The position numbers and the translations under genes are program-made. The notes beneath the pieces were generated by a model that was not told the origin of the DNA, did not search any database, and saw nothing but the letters and a program-made list of their open reading frames with translations. Shown piece by piece: positions 51,505 through 60,619 of a stretch of 64,000 nt of DNA. The stretch lies in contig CAZYJL010000001.1 in NCBI GenBank assembly GCA_964647825.1, forward strand, positions 62,001 through 126,000, written 5' to 3'. Every line of letters starts with the position of its first letter. The stretch's first letter is position 1. The DNA comes from VFKI01 sp964647825. Lineage in GTDB: Bacteria; Pseudomonadota; Gammaproteobacteria; DSM-16500.

Positions 51505-52365
51505 ATGAATACTGCCCCAATCAGCAATGATGATCACAGCACCCCGCTAAGAAAAGGGAGTTCTACCGCAAGCTCACAGCGCCTGCTATGCGAATTACTT
51601 ACTATTATTAGCTGGACTGACCTGAAACTAAAATACCAAAACAGTGCCCTTGGTTTTCTTTGGTCATTTCTACGACCCATGCTGCAGTTTACTGTTTTTT
51701 ACACTGTTTTTGGTAAAATTTTAAAAATTAGCACTCACGAAAATTATTCGCTCGAATTATTTTTTGGCGTATTAGTTTGGGCTTGGTTCTCAGAAAGCAC
51801 GAGCCTTGGGCTAAACTCCTACATTGGAAAACGCACGATTATCTCAAAAATTCGTGTTAACCGACTTGTCCCACCACTATCGGCTTACTTGACACCAACA
51901 ATGAACTTTATGCTGAATATGTCTGCATTCACCATTGCTTATATTCTTTTTGCAAAACATATACCAGCCTATCTTTTTTCACTTTCCTCTCTTTGCGCCA
52001 TAGTATCTGCGTTTCTTTTTCTATCATGCACCATTATTAGTTTTAATATTATTCTTGCCAATTTGAATGTTTTCTATAGAGATGTGCAGCCTGTTTGGGA
52101 ACTAGTACTTGCTTACGGTGTGTTTTTAACACCTATTATTTATCATATACCGATTCCGCCCCGCTTTGAAAAAATATTTTATGCTTTAAATTTAATTGCG
52201 TTACCTCTTGAAACACTCAAGCACGCGCTCTTTAGTGATACTGGTTTTTTTTGGTGGCAAAAAATAACTATTTTTCTTCCTTATATAATTTCGCTAACGA
52301 CTCTCTGTCTATTGGCATACTTAACGCAATCTAAAATGAATAAACATATCGTGGATTACTTATGA
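51505..52365 (+). CDS. wzm: Polysaccharide ABC exporter, permease (Wzm/TagG type)
   Basis: A 286-residue ABC-2 permease with six membrane helices. The N-terminal LISWTDLKLKYQNSALGFLW and SFLRPMLQFTVFYTVFGKIL are typical of Wzm/KpsM/TagG exporters, as is NVFYRDVQPVWELVLAYGVF before the last helices. It exports a finished lipid-linked O-chain across the inner membrane. The ATP-binding gene overlaps its stop by four bases (ATGA). This identifies the ABC-dependent assembly route; no wzx or wzy gene is seen in the window. Confidence 0.88.
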   Translation: MNTAPISNDDHSTPLRKGSSTASSQRLLCELLTIISWTDLKLKYQNSALGFLWSFLRPMLQFTVFYTVFGKILKISTHENYSLELFFGVLVWAWFSESTSLGLNSYIGKRTIISKIRVNRLVPPLSAYLTPTMNFMLNMSAFTIAYILFAKHIPAYLFSLSSLCAIVSAFLFLSCTIISFNIILANLNVFYRDVQPVWELVLAYGVFLTPIIYHIPIPPRFEKIFYALNLIALPLETLKHALFSDTGFFWWQKITIFLPYIISLTTLCLLAYLTQSKMNKHIVDYL

Positions 52366-53165
52366 TTGAAATAAAAAATCTCACAAAAAAATTTAGAAAA
52401 TACCAAGTTCCTTTTACAACCCTAAAAAGTTTTGCTTTTAATTTTAAACGTCATCAAAAGTTAGTCAGTCAAATTGATTGGCTCTGTCCTGTTAAGAATC
52501 TCTCTCTCTCAATAAAAAAAGGAGAAATTTTCTGCATTGTCGGGCCAAACGGTGCTGGTAAATCCACTTTAGCTAAACTCATTGCAGGCACAACTATGCC
52601 AACCAGCGGTAAAATATTACTCTCTGGCATTGTTGTCCCCTTCCTTGAATTAGGCGTTGCATTTAGTAACGAGCTCTCGGGCACTGATAATCTTTATCTA
52701 AATGGCTCTTTACTGGGATTAAGCCTGACATACCTTCGAAAAAACAAAAAAAATATTTTTGCGTTTGCAAATCTTGAAGGATTTGAGAATACTCCACTAA
52801 AATACTATTCTTCCGGCATGCAACTTAGACTCGCTTTTTCAATCGCCATGCATGCAAATGGTGATATATATATATTCGATGAAATTCTTGCTGTCGGAGA
52901 TTCTTCTTTTCAAAAAAAATGCATGGCAGCTTTTTACGATATTATCAAAAAGAAAAAAACAATTATTATCGTTAGCCACGATATAGAGTTTGTCAAAAAA
53001 CATGCAACCAGATTACTCGTGCTGGCAAACGGAAAACACCGATTAATTGACGATCCTATTGAAATTCAAAATCTTTCTACTATGGAAGATCTACTTGCAA
53101 ACGCATTTTCACCGTCGCCCGATGCTATCGAACATGAGAAAAACCAAGAAAAAGAAACGGCGTAA
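52362..53165 (+). CDS. wzt: Polysaccharide ABC exporter, ATP-binding subunit (Wzt/TagH type)
   Basis: A 267-residue ATPase with Walker A IVGPNGAGKSTLAKLIAGT, the family-specific LELGVAFSNELSGTDNLYL, a signature YYSSGMQLRLAFSIAM, and Walker B with YIFDEILAVGDSSFQ. These are the marks of O-antigen and teichoic-acid exporters. The long C-terminal sugar-binding domain found in some Wzt proteins is absent, so recognition of a capped O-chain by that domain is not expected. It is partner of the overlapping permease gene. Confidence 0.9.
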   Translation: MIEIKNLTKKFRKYQVPFTTLKSFAFNFKRHQKLVSQIDWLCPVKNLSLSIKKGEIFCIVGPNGAGKSTLAKLIAGTTMPTSGKILLSGIVVPFLELGVAFSNELSGTDNLYLNGSLLGLSLTYLRKNKKNIFAFANLEGFENTPLKYYSSGMQLRLAFSIAMHANGDIYIFDEILAVGDSSFQKKCMAAFYDIIKKKKTIIIVSHDIEFVKKHATRLLVLANGKHRLIDDPIEIQNLSTMEDLLANAFSPSPDAIEHEKNQEKETA

Positions 53166-53213
53166 CTAACACAGTCTTGCTAACAATGGATGTAACAGCC
53201 TAGAACAGGGACG

Positions 53214-54341
53214 CTACAGTCCCTTACCATCGTATTGACGCTTTGCACTTGAACTTCCTTGAAGCTGCCGAGGAATCTTTTTTATGCGGTCAAAGGTAAT
53301 CTTAATTTTTGGAGAAAAAATACGTAAAATTGGAAACAATAAATAAAATATTCCTCGACGTATTTGCAAAGGCGTTAAAACAGGCAACATAAAATAAAAA
53401 ATATAACTAAGCTTATTTTTCACCCCAGGAATCACCGGAAAAAATGAAACAGCTTTCTTAACCATTTTAGAATAGCTATCAAGCCACGTTGCATAAAAAA
53501 CGCATTTTAATAGTGTATTTCTTCTTGAAAAAACACTTTTACTTATTAACGCATGATAATTATCTATTTGAATAAAGGGCTTTAACGCAATCAACAGAGT
53601 TAGATAGTCAACGAAAAGCACTTGAAACAAATCACTTCCCGTAAAAACAAGATTATGCCAATTTTCAACAACTAACTGACTAATACCATAATCAAGAATT
53701 AAAACATTTCTTTTGTTATTATCTAAGCATAAAATAATCCATGCGATATGCGGCCATGGTGTTTTAATTGACATCAAAGCATGATGTGCAATAGGTAAAA
53801 TAGCTTCGATTGATTTTTTTTTCAGAATCAATCCGCTTATTTTACCAAAAATATCATACATTTCTTCTGTTTGAAAAATACGAGCATCAGATAGCATTGT
53901 CTTACAAATGCGATGATGCGTTGCTTTTTTATGAGAATCTGAATAAATTGCAGGGCCAGATACAATATCTGGTACATAATTTTCTAGATCAGCGAGCACT
54001 CTTTTAATTGCATTTTCCGCAATTAAATCATCATCGCCAAGCAACCAAACATACTCTCCGCTAGCAGACAAAATGACACGCTCAAAATTAGCATTCGCTC
54101 CAATATTCTCATCATTCCGTAAATAACGCATTACTGGCCAGTTTGCTGCTAATGCGCGACAAACCTGCTCTGTATTATCACTTGATGCATTATCACAGAC
54201 GAGGACTTCAACTTTTTCTACGTCGCCATTTTCCCTAGACAGCTCATCCAAATATTTCTTTAACAATCCTAGATTCTTCTCGAGAAACGGAGAACGATTC
54301 CATGTTGGAATACCTATGGTTAGAAAAGGATTCACTCTCAA
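53214..54341 (-). CDS. Glycosyltransferase family 2
   Basis: A 375-residue GT-A enzyme. FLTIGIPTWNRSPFLEKNL is followed by VEVLVCDNASSDNTEQVCRA, NIGANANFERVI, and the metal motif YVWLLGDDDLIAEN. The C-terminus has a membrane-associated hydrophobic stretch (LSYIFYFMLPVLTPLQI) and a basic tail. It is a relative of the enzyme at 37534 in domain layout. The frame begins at TTG 54341 or GTG 54335. It converges on the Wzt gene and probably shares a transcript with gmhA. Confidence 0.85.
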   Translation of the reverse strand: MRVNPFLTIGIPTWNRSPFLEKNLGLLKKYLDELSRENGDVEKVEVLVCDNASSDNTEQVCRALAANWPVMRYLRNDENIGANANFERVILSASGEYVWLLGDDDLIAENAIKRVLADLENYVPDIVSGPAIYSDSHKKATHHRICKTMLSDARIFQTEEMYDIFGKISGLILKKKSIEAILPIAHHALMSIKTPWPHIAWIILCLDNNKRNVLILDYGISQLVVENWHNLVFTGSDLFQVLFVDYLTLLIALKPFIQIDNYHALISKSVFSRRNTLLKCVFYATWLDSYSKMVKKAVSFFPVIPGVKNKLSYIFYFMLPVLTPLQIRRGIFYLLFPILRIFSPKIKITFDRIKKIPRQLQGSSSAKRQYDGKGL

Positions 54342-54390
54342 CGCTCTCCCACATAATGATCTGCACTAACATAAGCGGTACACATGAGAA

Positions 54391-54990
54391 CTATAAACGC
54401 GCTGGATTATACTGCTCACCAAAAATTGCTTCCTCGATTAACGCAAAAATAATATGACCCAACACAATATGACCTTCTTGAATTTTAGGCGTCGAAGAGG
54501 AGGGTACAGATAATAAAAGATCACACCGCTCAGCCATCAGTGGCGCTTGCATCCCTGTAAAACCAATCGTGATCATTTGGCGGTGCGTAGCAACTTCTAA
54601 AGCCCGCAAAATGTTCGGCGATTTACCTGATGTCGAAATAGCAATCAACACATCGCCAGCATTCCCCAGCGCTTCCACTTGGCGAGAAAAAAGATTCTCA
54701 AAAGAATAATCATTACCAATTGCCGTTAAAGCAGAAGTATCTGTTGTTAAGGCAATTGCCGATAAGGCGGGACGGTCGTAACTTAGGCGGCTCACCAGCT
54801 CAGCAGCAAGATGCTGCGCGTCGGCCGCACTGCCACCATTACCAGCCAATAGAATCTTATGTCCTGCAGTTAACGCTGATGTGCAGCGCTGCGCGATAGT
54901 TTCCACTTGGGTAAGCAATACAGGATCTTGACGAATCACCTGCAAGACCTGTAGGGTTTTATCGATTTCACTTTTGATAAATTGCTGCAT
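54391..54990 (-). CDS. gmhA: Phosphoheptose isomerase (D-sedoheptulose-7-phosphate isomerase)
   Basis: A SIS-domain isomerase converting sedoheptulose-7-phosphate to D-glycero-D-manno-heptose-7-phosphate. HKILLAGNGGSAADAQHLAA, ELVSRLSYDRPALSAIALT, and LIAISTSGKSPNILRAL are present, along with the zinc-site His region IQEGHIVLGHIIFALIE. I start at ATG 54990 (MQQFIKSEI, 199 aa). It supplies heptose to LPS core or to the O-chain. It also links the locus to sedoheptulose-7-phosphate, a possible substrate of the cyclase and transaldolase in the same locus. Confidence 0.92.
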   Translation of the reverse strand: MQQFIKSEIDKTLQVLQVIRQDPVLLTQVETIAQRCTSALTAGHKILLAGNGGSAADAQHLAAELVSRLSYDRPALSAIALTTDTSALTAIGNDYSFENLFSRQVEALGNAGDVLIAISTSGKSPNILRALEVATHRQMITIGFTGMQAPLMAERCDLLLSVPSSSTPKIQEGHIVLGHIIFALIEEAIFGEQYNPARL

Positions 54991-55184
54991 GAAAATACTC
55001 AAAAAATATAAAAAAATTCTTTGAAAACAATGGGTTTCTTGTAAAAAAGCATCTCATTTTAACTTGAATACCACTTAAGTACTAGGCTACAAGCTAATGA
55101 TTTCAGCTAAATCACTGCTCTTATAGCACACTCAAACGTTAATTTAGCATAAAAAATAAACAAAACAAGCCTTAAGGCCATTTG

Positions 55185-55213
55185 TTGACACAGGTACCCT
55201 GAGATGCTCAAAT
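55185..55213 (+). promoter_or_regulatory. Possible promoter of the ankyrin-repeat gene
   Basis: TTGACA (55185-55190) is followed, after 17 bases, by TCAAAT (55208-55213), four of six to TATAAT. It ends 61 bases before the ATG of the ankyrin gene, which has AAGGAGG just ahead. Consensus inference. Confidence 0.42.
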
Positions 55214-55274
55214 CAAATGTACCTAAAATAAAAGTTCGTTGAAATTTCAACAAACACATTACAAGGAGGCCTAG

Positions 55275-56321
55275 ATGAAAATATTTACTTACTTTCGCTC
55301 ATTTTTTTTACTTCTAACAAAAAATTTTTTTTCTTCACAAAAAGAACCTACAAAATCGGACGTTCTCCAACACTCTCGCCCTACTGATACTCAACCTGTG
55401 CTGCAAACAACTAAACCATCTGAACCACAACCTTCTATTCAATCTGTACGACACATGACTAATGCTGAATCACATCCTATTCACTTGCCTCACATCTCTT
55501 CATTACGCTTTGCTCCAATTAGTGCTAAAAAATCCTCAACACACACTTTACTATTTAAAAAATTTATTGCTGAAGAAACTATTGCAACACATAGCGCAGC
55601 CTCAACAACAGAAAATACAGCTAATTTCTTCAGTTTAAAAACACCACTACATCACGCTGTGATTGCCGGTGATTACCAAGAAACACGTGCACTCCTTGAA
55701 AAAGAAGGGAAAACGCTTATTGACGAAATCGATGAAACAGGTAAAACAGCACTACATTACGCAGCGGAAGATAAGAACCTTGCACTTTGCGGATTATTAA
55801 CAGCATTGAATGCGAATACAAAAATCCCAGATGACAAAGGCGTCACCGCCGAATCACTCATCACAGAACATATCAATAAAACCCTAAAAAATGCTGGAAC
55901 AAATGAAATACTAGAAAAAGTATCTGAGAAACTTGATAGAAAAATAGAAGAAATGGAAGTAGATAAGGCCTTAAAAAAAGTAAGTGAAATTACAAAATCA
56001 GAACTTTTAAAACTAGCACCTGCTTTTTTAGCTCAAAAGCGTGCAGAAGAAAAAGCAGCACAACGTGTAAAAGACGAAGCGAAACAAACCAAGAAAAAAC
56101 AACCTCAACCCTATGAAAATGAGATAACCAATCAAATAGATAGAAAAACTGCACGTAAGCTTGATTCAAGCACCACAGCGCACAAAAAATCTTCTTCGCT
56201 ATTCTGTGGGGTCACTTTTAGCCTATTCAGTATTTTCAGCAATAGTAAACCTATCGCAAGTAAAGCTATCGCATCCGCGGCCAACGTTACTTATACCCCA
56301 CAGAAGATATCTGCAAACTGA
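55275..56321 (+). CDS. Ankyrin-repeat protein
   Basis: A 348-residue protein with a strong ribosome site (AAGGAGGCCTAG). The N-terminus has a hydrophobic stretch (FTYFRSFFLLLTKNFF) and a Ser/Thr/Pro-rich, disordered region to about residue 125. Two ankyrin repeats follow: TPLHHAVIAGDYQETRALLE (about 132-151) and KTALHYAAEDKNLALCGLL (about 165-183). A Lys/Glu-rich helix with KRAEEKAAQRVKDEAKQTKK comes next. The tail is hydrophobic/Ser-rich (FCGVTFSLFSIFSNSKP). Ankyrin proteins are common effectors in intracellular bacteria; a role here is not shown. It lies next to a repeat cluster. Confidence 0.75.
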   Translation: MKIFTYFRSFFLLLTKNFFSSQKEPTKSDVLQHSRPTDTQPVLQTTKPSEPQPSIQSVRHMTNAESHPIHLPHISSLRFAPISAKKSSTHTLLFKKFIAEETIATHSAASTTENTANFFSLKTPLHHAVIAGDYQETRALLEKEGKTLIDEIDETGKTALHYAAEDKNLALCGLLTALNANTKIPDDKGVTAESLITEHINKTLKNAGTNEILEKVSEKLDRKIEEMEVDKALKKVSEITKSELLKLAPAFLAQKRAEEKAAQRVKDEAKQTKKKQPQPYENEITNQIDRKTARKLDSSTTAHKKSSSLFCGVTFSLFSIFSNSKPIASKAIASAANVTYTPQKISAN

Positions 56322-57054
56322 AAAAGAGCATAAACAGTCAATACCGCGCTAGATGCGCGGTATAACATCACTAATTAAATCAAAGTTGGTCTAAAAAAGA
56401 TTATTTCATCTAGGCTAGCTCTAGTTCTCACGGCAGGGCCACCTCATATAAAATGATCTTTTTCTGAACTATTTTTTACAAAAAGAAGCTGTCATACCGC
56501 GCTTTATGCGCGGTATCCAGTTTTTTTATCTATCATTTTCTGGATCCCGCGGATAAACCGCGGGATGACAAGATTTTTATAGTTAGTTTTTTATCAAAAA
56601 CCAAATTTAAGATAGAAAAAATATCAAGTTATATGAGGTAGCTCTAGCTCTCACGGTGTTTTTTCGCTCAACTATATGATTATATTAAAAAAAAATATAT
56701 TTTCATATCTTGCTGATTATATTATTGTTTTTGCGAGCAACGTCTTAACCATATGATTTTAATAATAATATTTTTTCTTCCGCTGATAACACACACAAAC
56801 AATTCTTAAAATTGATATCTAAAAAACAATCCGACAATTCCATCAGGAAAATAAACTCAATAAATAAAAAAACCAACATCAATACAAAAATAAAACAAAT
56901 AGTTGCAATAAAGGTAAAAAAGAGTACACTTCGCGACGTTGGCATACTATAGCTAAGCAGCTAATAGCAGATGTTGTTTATTATTTGAACTATACTAATA
57001 AGAATGATTGAGTATTAAATTTTGCTCCTTTTTACCTTATAAAACGAGGGTGCC
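56322..57054. other. 733-bp repeat-rich spacer
   Basis: It contains a short palindrome at 56340-56362 (TACCGCGCTAGATGCGCGGTA) and the composite repeat at 56416-56659. From 56660 on it is AT-rich, with no convincing gene. A 66-codon frame on the minus strand (56745-56945) encodes a hydrophobic peptide but lacks a ribosome site. Confidence 0.6.
56416..56659. repeat. Composite palindromic repeat flanked by direct repeats
   Basis: AGCTCTAGTTCTCACGG (56416-56432) and AGCTCTAGCTCTCACGG (56643-56659) are near-identical direct repeats. Between them, CCTCATATAA and TTATATGAGG are inverted ends. Inside is a full-length copy of the family (TGTCATACCGCGCTTTATGC, GGTATCCAG, CTGGATCCCGCGG, CCGCGGGATGACA). 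The left 90 bases match the copy at 23996. Downstream, GTGTTTTTTCGCTCAACT resembles the T7-GCTCAACTG block of the element at 59505, so two families may be nested here. Confidence 0.75.
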
Positions 57055-58278
57055 ATGCCAGAATCAATTAAATCCACTACTATCATTGAAAAAATGCAGA
57101 AGCCATTTTATTCTGCTGAAATTTTAAATAGCGTTACTTTTTTTATTATTGATGAAAATGGAAAACTTTTATTTCATGGTCTGCCAACTACTAAAGAAAC
57201 TGCGATTGATTACAAAGAAAAGAAAATTGCAGAAATAGGAAAAAAGAAAGATACCGTACCAACCACAACAACATTAGACCCAAAAGAAAAAAAATTAACA
57301 CTAACTATAGAAGAAAAAACAAGCCCACATACACATGCCTTTATTTCTGCTAAAATCTATTTTCAGGGAAAACCTGCCGAAATCATTTTGATGCAGGCCA
57401 TAGATAAAGATGGGCAAAGTAATCATGCTGGACTTTATAATACATTGAAAAAAATTAATAAATTTATTTCCTTAAAAGCAAAAACAACAACGCTTTCTGA
57501 CCCAACACTCGCTGACAACTTGAGTCAACTCGCTGATGAAATTGACTTGAGCCCGATAACCAATGCAACCCATGGAAATTTTAAAAGTCTGCTCGGAAAT
57601 TATCATTTTAGCGGCGAATGTCATTTCAAAATAAAAAACAAAGAAATCCTAGAAGAAAAAATAGAAGATGAAGCACAACTAGAAAAAGAATCAATAAAAA
57701 CAATAAATATACTTGAAAGATACAAAACAAAAAAACAAGAACTAGGCTTACTTGCTGATATATCTTTTTCACTCAAAGGCTCACAAACGTCCAAAATTTT
57801 TCGCGAAGCAGACTATGCGGTGAGCTTTGAAACGATACCTACTACTCTTGAAAAAAATAAAATTTACATTGAAATTAATGATGGCAAAATCTTTTATGGC
57901 TTAATTAATGAAAATGAAGAAAAAATCAAAAAATTATTTAATACTAGCTTATCTATTGTAGATTTAACGCCAGCTCTTAAAGAAAAAATCAAATTAGACG
58001 TTATCGCATTCTTAAAAGTCACTGGTGAGATTGGACGCTCTCTAGAAACGAGTATTCCAATAGAAAATATTGAACTACGACGTGACAAATTTGACAGTGG
58101 CATTCGTTTAAAAACACCTGAAATCATTGAAAGCCCCTCGCCAAAAGTGCGCTCAAAATTCTTTGCTGAATTTAAATTTCCTAAAATAGAAATACCTAGC
58201 CCTAAAAAAGCAAAGACACTTGAAGAAAAGAAACACGATGATCTCACTGAACCAAGTACGCCAAAAAGAAGACGCTAA
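57055..58278 (+). CDS. Unknown 407-residue protein with basic Pro-rich tail
   Basis: I do not recognise this protein. ATG 57055 follows GAGGG. It has no signal peptide or membrane helix. The N-terminal part (about 1-150) looks like a mixed alpha/beta domain: FFIIDENGKLLFHGLPTTKE and AFISAKIYFQGKPAEIILMQ. A middle region has GNYHFSGECHFKIKNKE. The tail from about 360 is Lys/Pro/Ser-rich and ends ITE-like then EPSTPKRRR, after IEIPSPKKAKTLEEKK. The two basic clusters separated by an acidic linker look like a nuclear-localisation type pattern, but bacterial disordered tails can look the same. An accessory gene with AT-rich codon use. Confidence 0.6.
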   Translation: MPESIKSTTIIEKMQKPFYSAEILNSVTFFIIDENGKLLFHGLPTTKETAIDYKEKKIAEIGKKKDTVPTTTTLDPKEKKLTLTIEEKTSPHTHAFISAKIYFQGKPAEIILMQAIDKDGQSNHAGLYNTLKKINKFISLKAKTTTLSDPTLADNLSQLADEIDLSPITNATHGNFKSLLGNYHFSGECHFKIKNKEILEEKIEDEAQLEKESIKTINILERYKTKKQELGLLADISFSLKGSQTSKIFREADYAVSFETIPTTLEKNKIYIEINDGKIFYGLINENEEKIKKLFNTSLSIVDLTPALKEKIKLDVIAFLKVTGEIGRSLETSIPIENIELRRDKFDSGIRLKTPEIIESPSPKVRSKFFAEFKFPKIEIPSPKKAKTLEEKKHDDLTEPSTPKRRR

Positions 58279-58362
58279 AAAAGCACTATTCTCTTGATGA
58301 ATGTTTTATTCTCTTTAGTTATACGCTAGGATGAAAACATTTCATCATAGGATAGATATTTC

Positions 58363-59508
58363 GTGAAACCTGCTGACATTCGCGCATTCTTCAAACTCGA
58401 ATCGGCAAGTGGTATTGTACTTTTTGTAGCAGCACTACTTGCTATGATGATTGCCAATTCTCCAATTGCTCATTGGCTCGAAAGTTTACTCAATCACCCA
58501 CTCTATACAACGTTACCTAAAATAACACCGCGATTTGTTATTAACGATGGTTTAATGACATTGTTTTTTTTACTCGTTGGCCTCGAATTAAAACGAGCAT
58601 GGGCAGAAGGAGAGCTTTCTCCAGAAAAAATCATCTTACCTGGTGCTGGCGCAATCAGCGGAATGGTTTTTCCCGCAATAATTTATATAGCATTCACCCA
58701 CGCCGACCCAATTGCTTGGCGCGGCTGGGCAATCCCCTCCGCAACTGACATTGCTTTTTCACTTGGCGTACTCTCTTTATTTGGCAAACGCATCCCAGCG
58801 AGCCTGAAATTTTTTCTAATGTTACTTGCAATTTTTGATGATACAGGCGCGGTTTTAATCATCGCATTATTTTATTCACATGGTATCGCATGGACTTGGT
58901 TCACTAGCTCATTGCTGATTTTACTAACACTTGCTTTTATGGCACGTCAAAACGTCTGTTCTATTTCTATCTGGCTATTTGCAGGCATTTTACTTTGTTT
59001 CAGTCTTGGTTTTACCGGCATTCATCCGGTGCTGGGAGGTGCTTTACTCGCTGCCATGTTACCTGCCAGTGGTAAAAATAATTTAGTCGCTCGTCTCGAA
59101 AAAAAAATACATCCTTGGGTCGCTTGGGGCGTTATGCCACTTTTTGCACTGGCTAATGCAGGTGTTTCACTACAAGGGTGTCTTACACCATCTCATGCAT
59201 CTATCATTGTTCCTGCAATTATTAAAGGATTATTCATTGGCAAACCCTTTGGTATTATCGGTATTTCATGGTTATTAATTCGTTATCGAATAACGACACT
59301 ACCAACAAATACAAACTGGAAATTATTTTGTGGCACCGCATTTTTATGTGGGATTGGTTTCACGATGAGCCTTTTCATCGGCATCCTTGCTTTTGCAAAC
59401 GAGGCGCCCGTTTATACAGAAAGTGTACGTCTGGGTGTACTCATCGGCTCAATTATTTCTGGTATCACTGGCGCAATACTGATTTATTATGGTTTAAAAA
59501 AATCGTAA
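58363..59508 (+). CDS. nhaA: Na+/H+ antiporter NhaA
   Basis: This inner-membrane antiporter exports sodium in exchange for protons. The 381-aa protein has about 12 helices. LMTLFFLLVGLELKRAW is the helix II region, and IPSATDIAFSLGVLSLFGKR and LLAIFDDTGAVLIIALFYS hold the ion-binding Asp pair. It starts at GTG 58363. Its stop codon TAA (59506-59508) lies in the GTAATAG end of the palindromic element at 59505-59595, as at rsmA. Confidence 0.94.
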   Translation: MKPADIRAFFKLESASGIVLFVAALLAMMIANSPIAHWLESLLNHPLYTTLPKITPRFVINDGLMTLFFLLVGLELKRAWAEGELSPEKIILPGAGAISGMVFPAIIYIAFTHADPIAWRGWAIPSATDIAFSLGVLSLFGKRIPASLKFFLMLLAIFDDTGAVLIIALFYSHGIAWTWFTSSLLILLTLAFMARQNVCSISIWLFAGILLCFSLGFTGIHPVLGGALLAAMLPASGKNNLVARLEKKIHPWVAWGVMPLFALANAGVSLQGCLTPSHASIIVPAIIKGLFIGKPFGIIGISWLLIRYRITTLPTNTNWKLFCGTAFLCGIGFTMSLFIGILAFANEAPVYTESVRLGVLIGSIISGITGAILIYYGLKKS

Positions 59509-59595
59509 TAGCTCAATCGGCGTGTATTTTTTTGCTCAACTGCCTATCCGTCAGTAACAGCTCAGGTAGTCCGTTACCTCCCATTGAGCTATTAC
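59505..59595. repeat. 91-bp palindromic element at the nhaA stop codon
   Basis: The left end GTAATAGCTCAATCGG is the reverse complement of the right end CCATTGAGCTATTAC over 13-15 bases. The left half continues CGTGTATTTTTTTGCTCAAC, closely similar to the arm of the element at 6757-6939 (GTGTGTTTTTTTGCTTAAC). The right arm lacks that inner part, so this is an internally deleted or half-length copy. It begins one base before the nhaA stop codon. Confidence 0.8.
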
Positions 59596-59620
59596 AAAAG
59601 ATCAGCAAAAAAAGTCACCA

Positions 59621-60619
59621 TTAGTAACCAATTTTTTCCGTCACTTTACCCTCAAATATTTTATACGCATGCCATGTATACAACAGTAATGGCGGCAACA
59701 TCACACATGCACCCACTAACATAAAAATAAGTGACGAATGATCAGCAGCAGCAGCGACATATGTAATTTGACGCGGCACAATATACGGATAAATACTAAT
59801 GATCAACCCAAAATAACACATCAAAAACATGCCAATGACACACCAGAATGGCAAATGTTCTTTTTTATTTTGCAAAGCCCAGCGATGTGTCATAAAAAAA
59901 ACTAGCGCTAACAAAGGAAGAATAGCAAGAAATGGCATATAGATCGGATTAAACCAACGTTGCCAAATGGTCGTATCTAAAAATGGCGACCAGACACTTA
60001 CCACAATAAACCCTGCCACAATCAAATATTGCATTTTTTTTGCAATAAAAAAACATTTCTCTTGTAGCGGACCTTGCGTTTTAATTATTAAATAATCAAC
60101 ACCTAGTAACACATAACCACAAATTAAGCCCAACGCACACATGAATGAAAACGGGTTAAACCAATGAAAAATAATTTGTGTTGGATCATGACTATCCGGA
60201 GCGACGCCCTGCACAAACGCACCTAATACCATGCCTTGCATAGCAGCCGCCAAAACAGACCCAAGAAAAAAACACGCATCCCATAATTTTTTTGTTTTAA
60301 TGGCTTTCAATCGAAATTCGAATGAAATGCCACGAAATAAAAGCGAAATCACCATAATAAAAATAGGAATATATAACATTGGTAGGAGTGTACTAAATGC
60401 TAATGGAAATGCACCATATAACGCCGCACCACCAAAAACCAACCATGTTTGATTCCCATCCCACACAGGCAGAATTGTACTCACTAACAAATCCCGCTCA
60501 GACTCCTCTCGAAAAAAAATCGATAAAATACCAATACCAATATCAAAACCACCTAATAAAACATACATAATCACGCCAAACGCAATAATACCGCCCCAGA
60601 TTAATGGTAAGACATCCAT
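59621..60619 (-). CDS. cydB: Cytochrome bd-type quinol oxidase subunit II
   Basis: A 332-residue membrane protein with eight or nine helices. The GGFDIGIGILSIFF and LPVWDGNQTWLVFGGAALYG motifs of subunit II are present, as are AFPLAFSTLLPMLYIPIFIM and GVDYLIIKTQGPLQEK. ATG 60619 shares one base with the cydA stop (TAATG), with GGAGC ahead. It pairs with a subunit I having a short Q-loop, of the cyanide-insensitive (CioAB) type. I see no cydX-like small gene between 59508 and 59621; the space is taken by a palindromic element. Confidence 0.93.
   Translation of the reverse strand: MDVLPLIWGGIIAFGVIMYVLLGGFDIGIGILSIFFREESERDLLVSTILPVWDGNQTWLVFGGAALYGAFPLAFSTLLPMLYIPIFIMVISLLFRGISFEFRLKAIKTKKLWDACFFLGSVLAAAMQGMVLGAFVQGVAPDSHDPTQIIFHWFNPFSFMCALGLICGYVLLGVDYLIIKTQGPLQEKCFFIAKKMQYLIVAGFIVVSVWSPFLDTTIWQRWFNPIYMPFLAILPLLALVFFMTHRWALQNKKEHLPFWCVIGMFLMCYFGLIISIYPYIVPRQITYVAAAADHSSLIFMLVGACVMLPPLLLYTWHAYKIFEGKVTEKIGY

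Noticed and set aside
56745..56945. 66-codon minus-strand frame encoding a hydrophobic peptide
   Set aside because: There is no ribosome site, the frame lies in an AT-rich repeat spacer, and hydrophobic composition is expected from poly-A/T sequence. It may be a real small membrane protein but I cannot support it.
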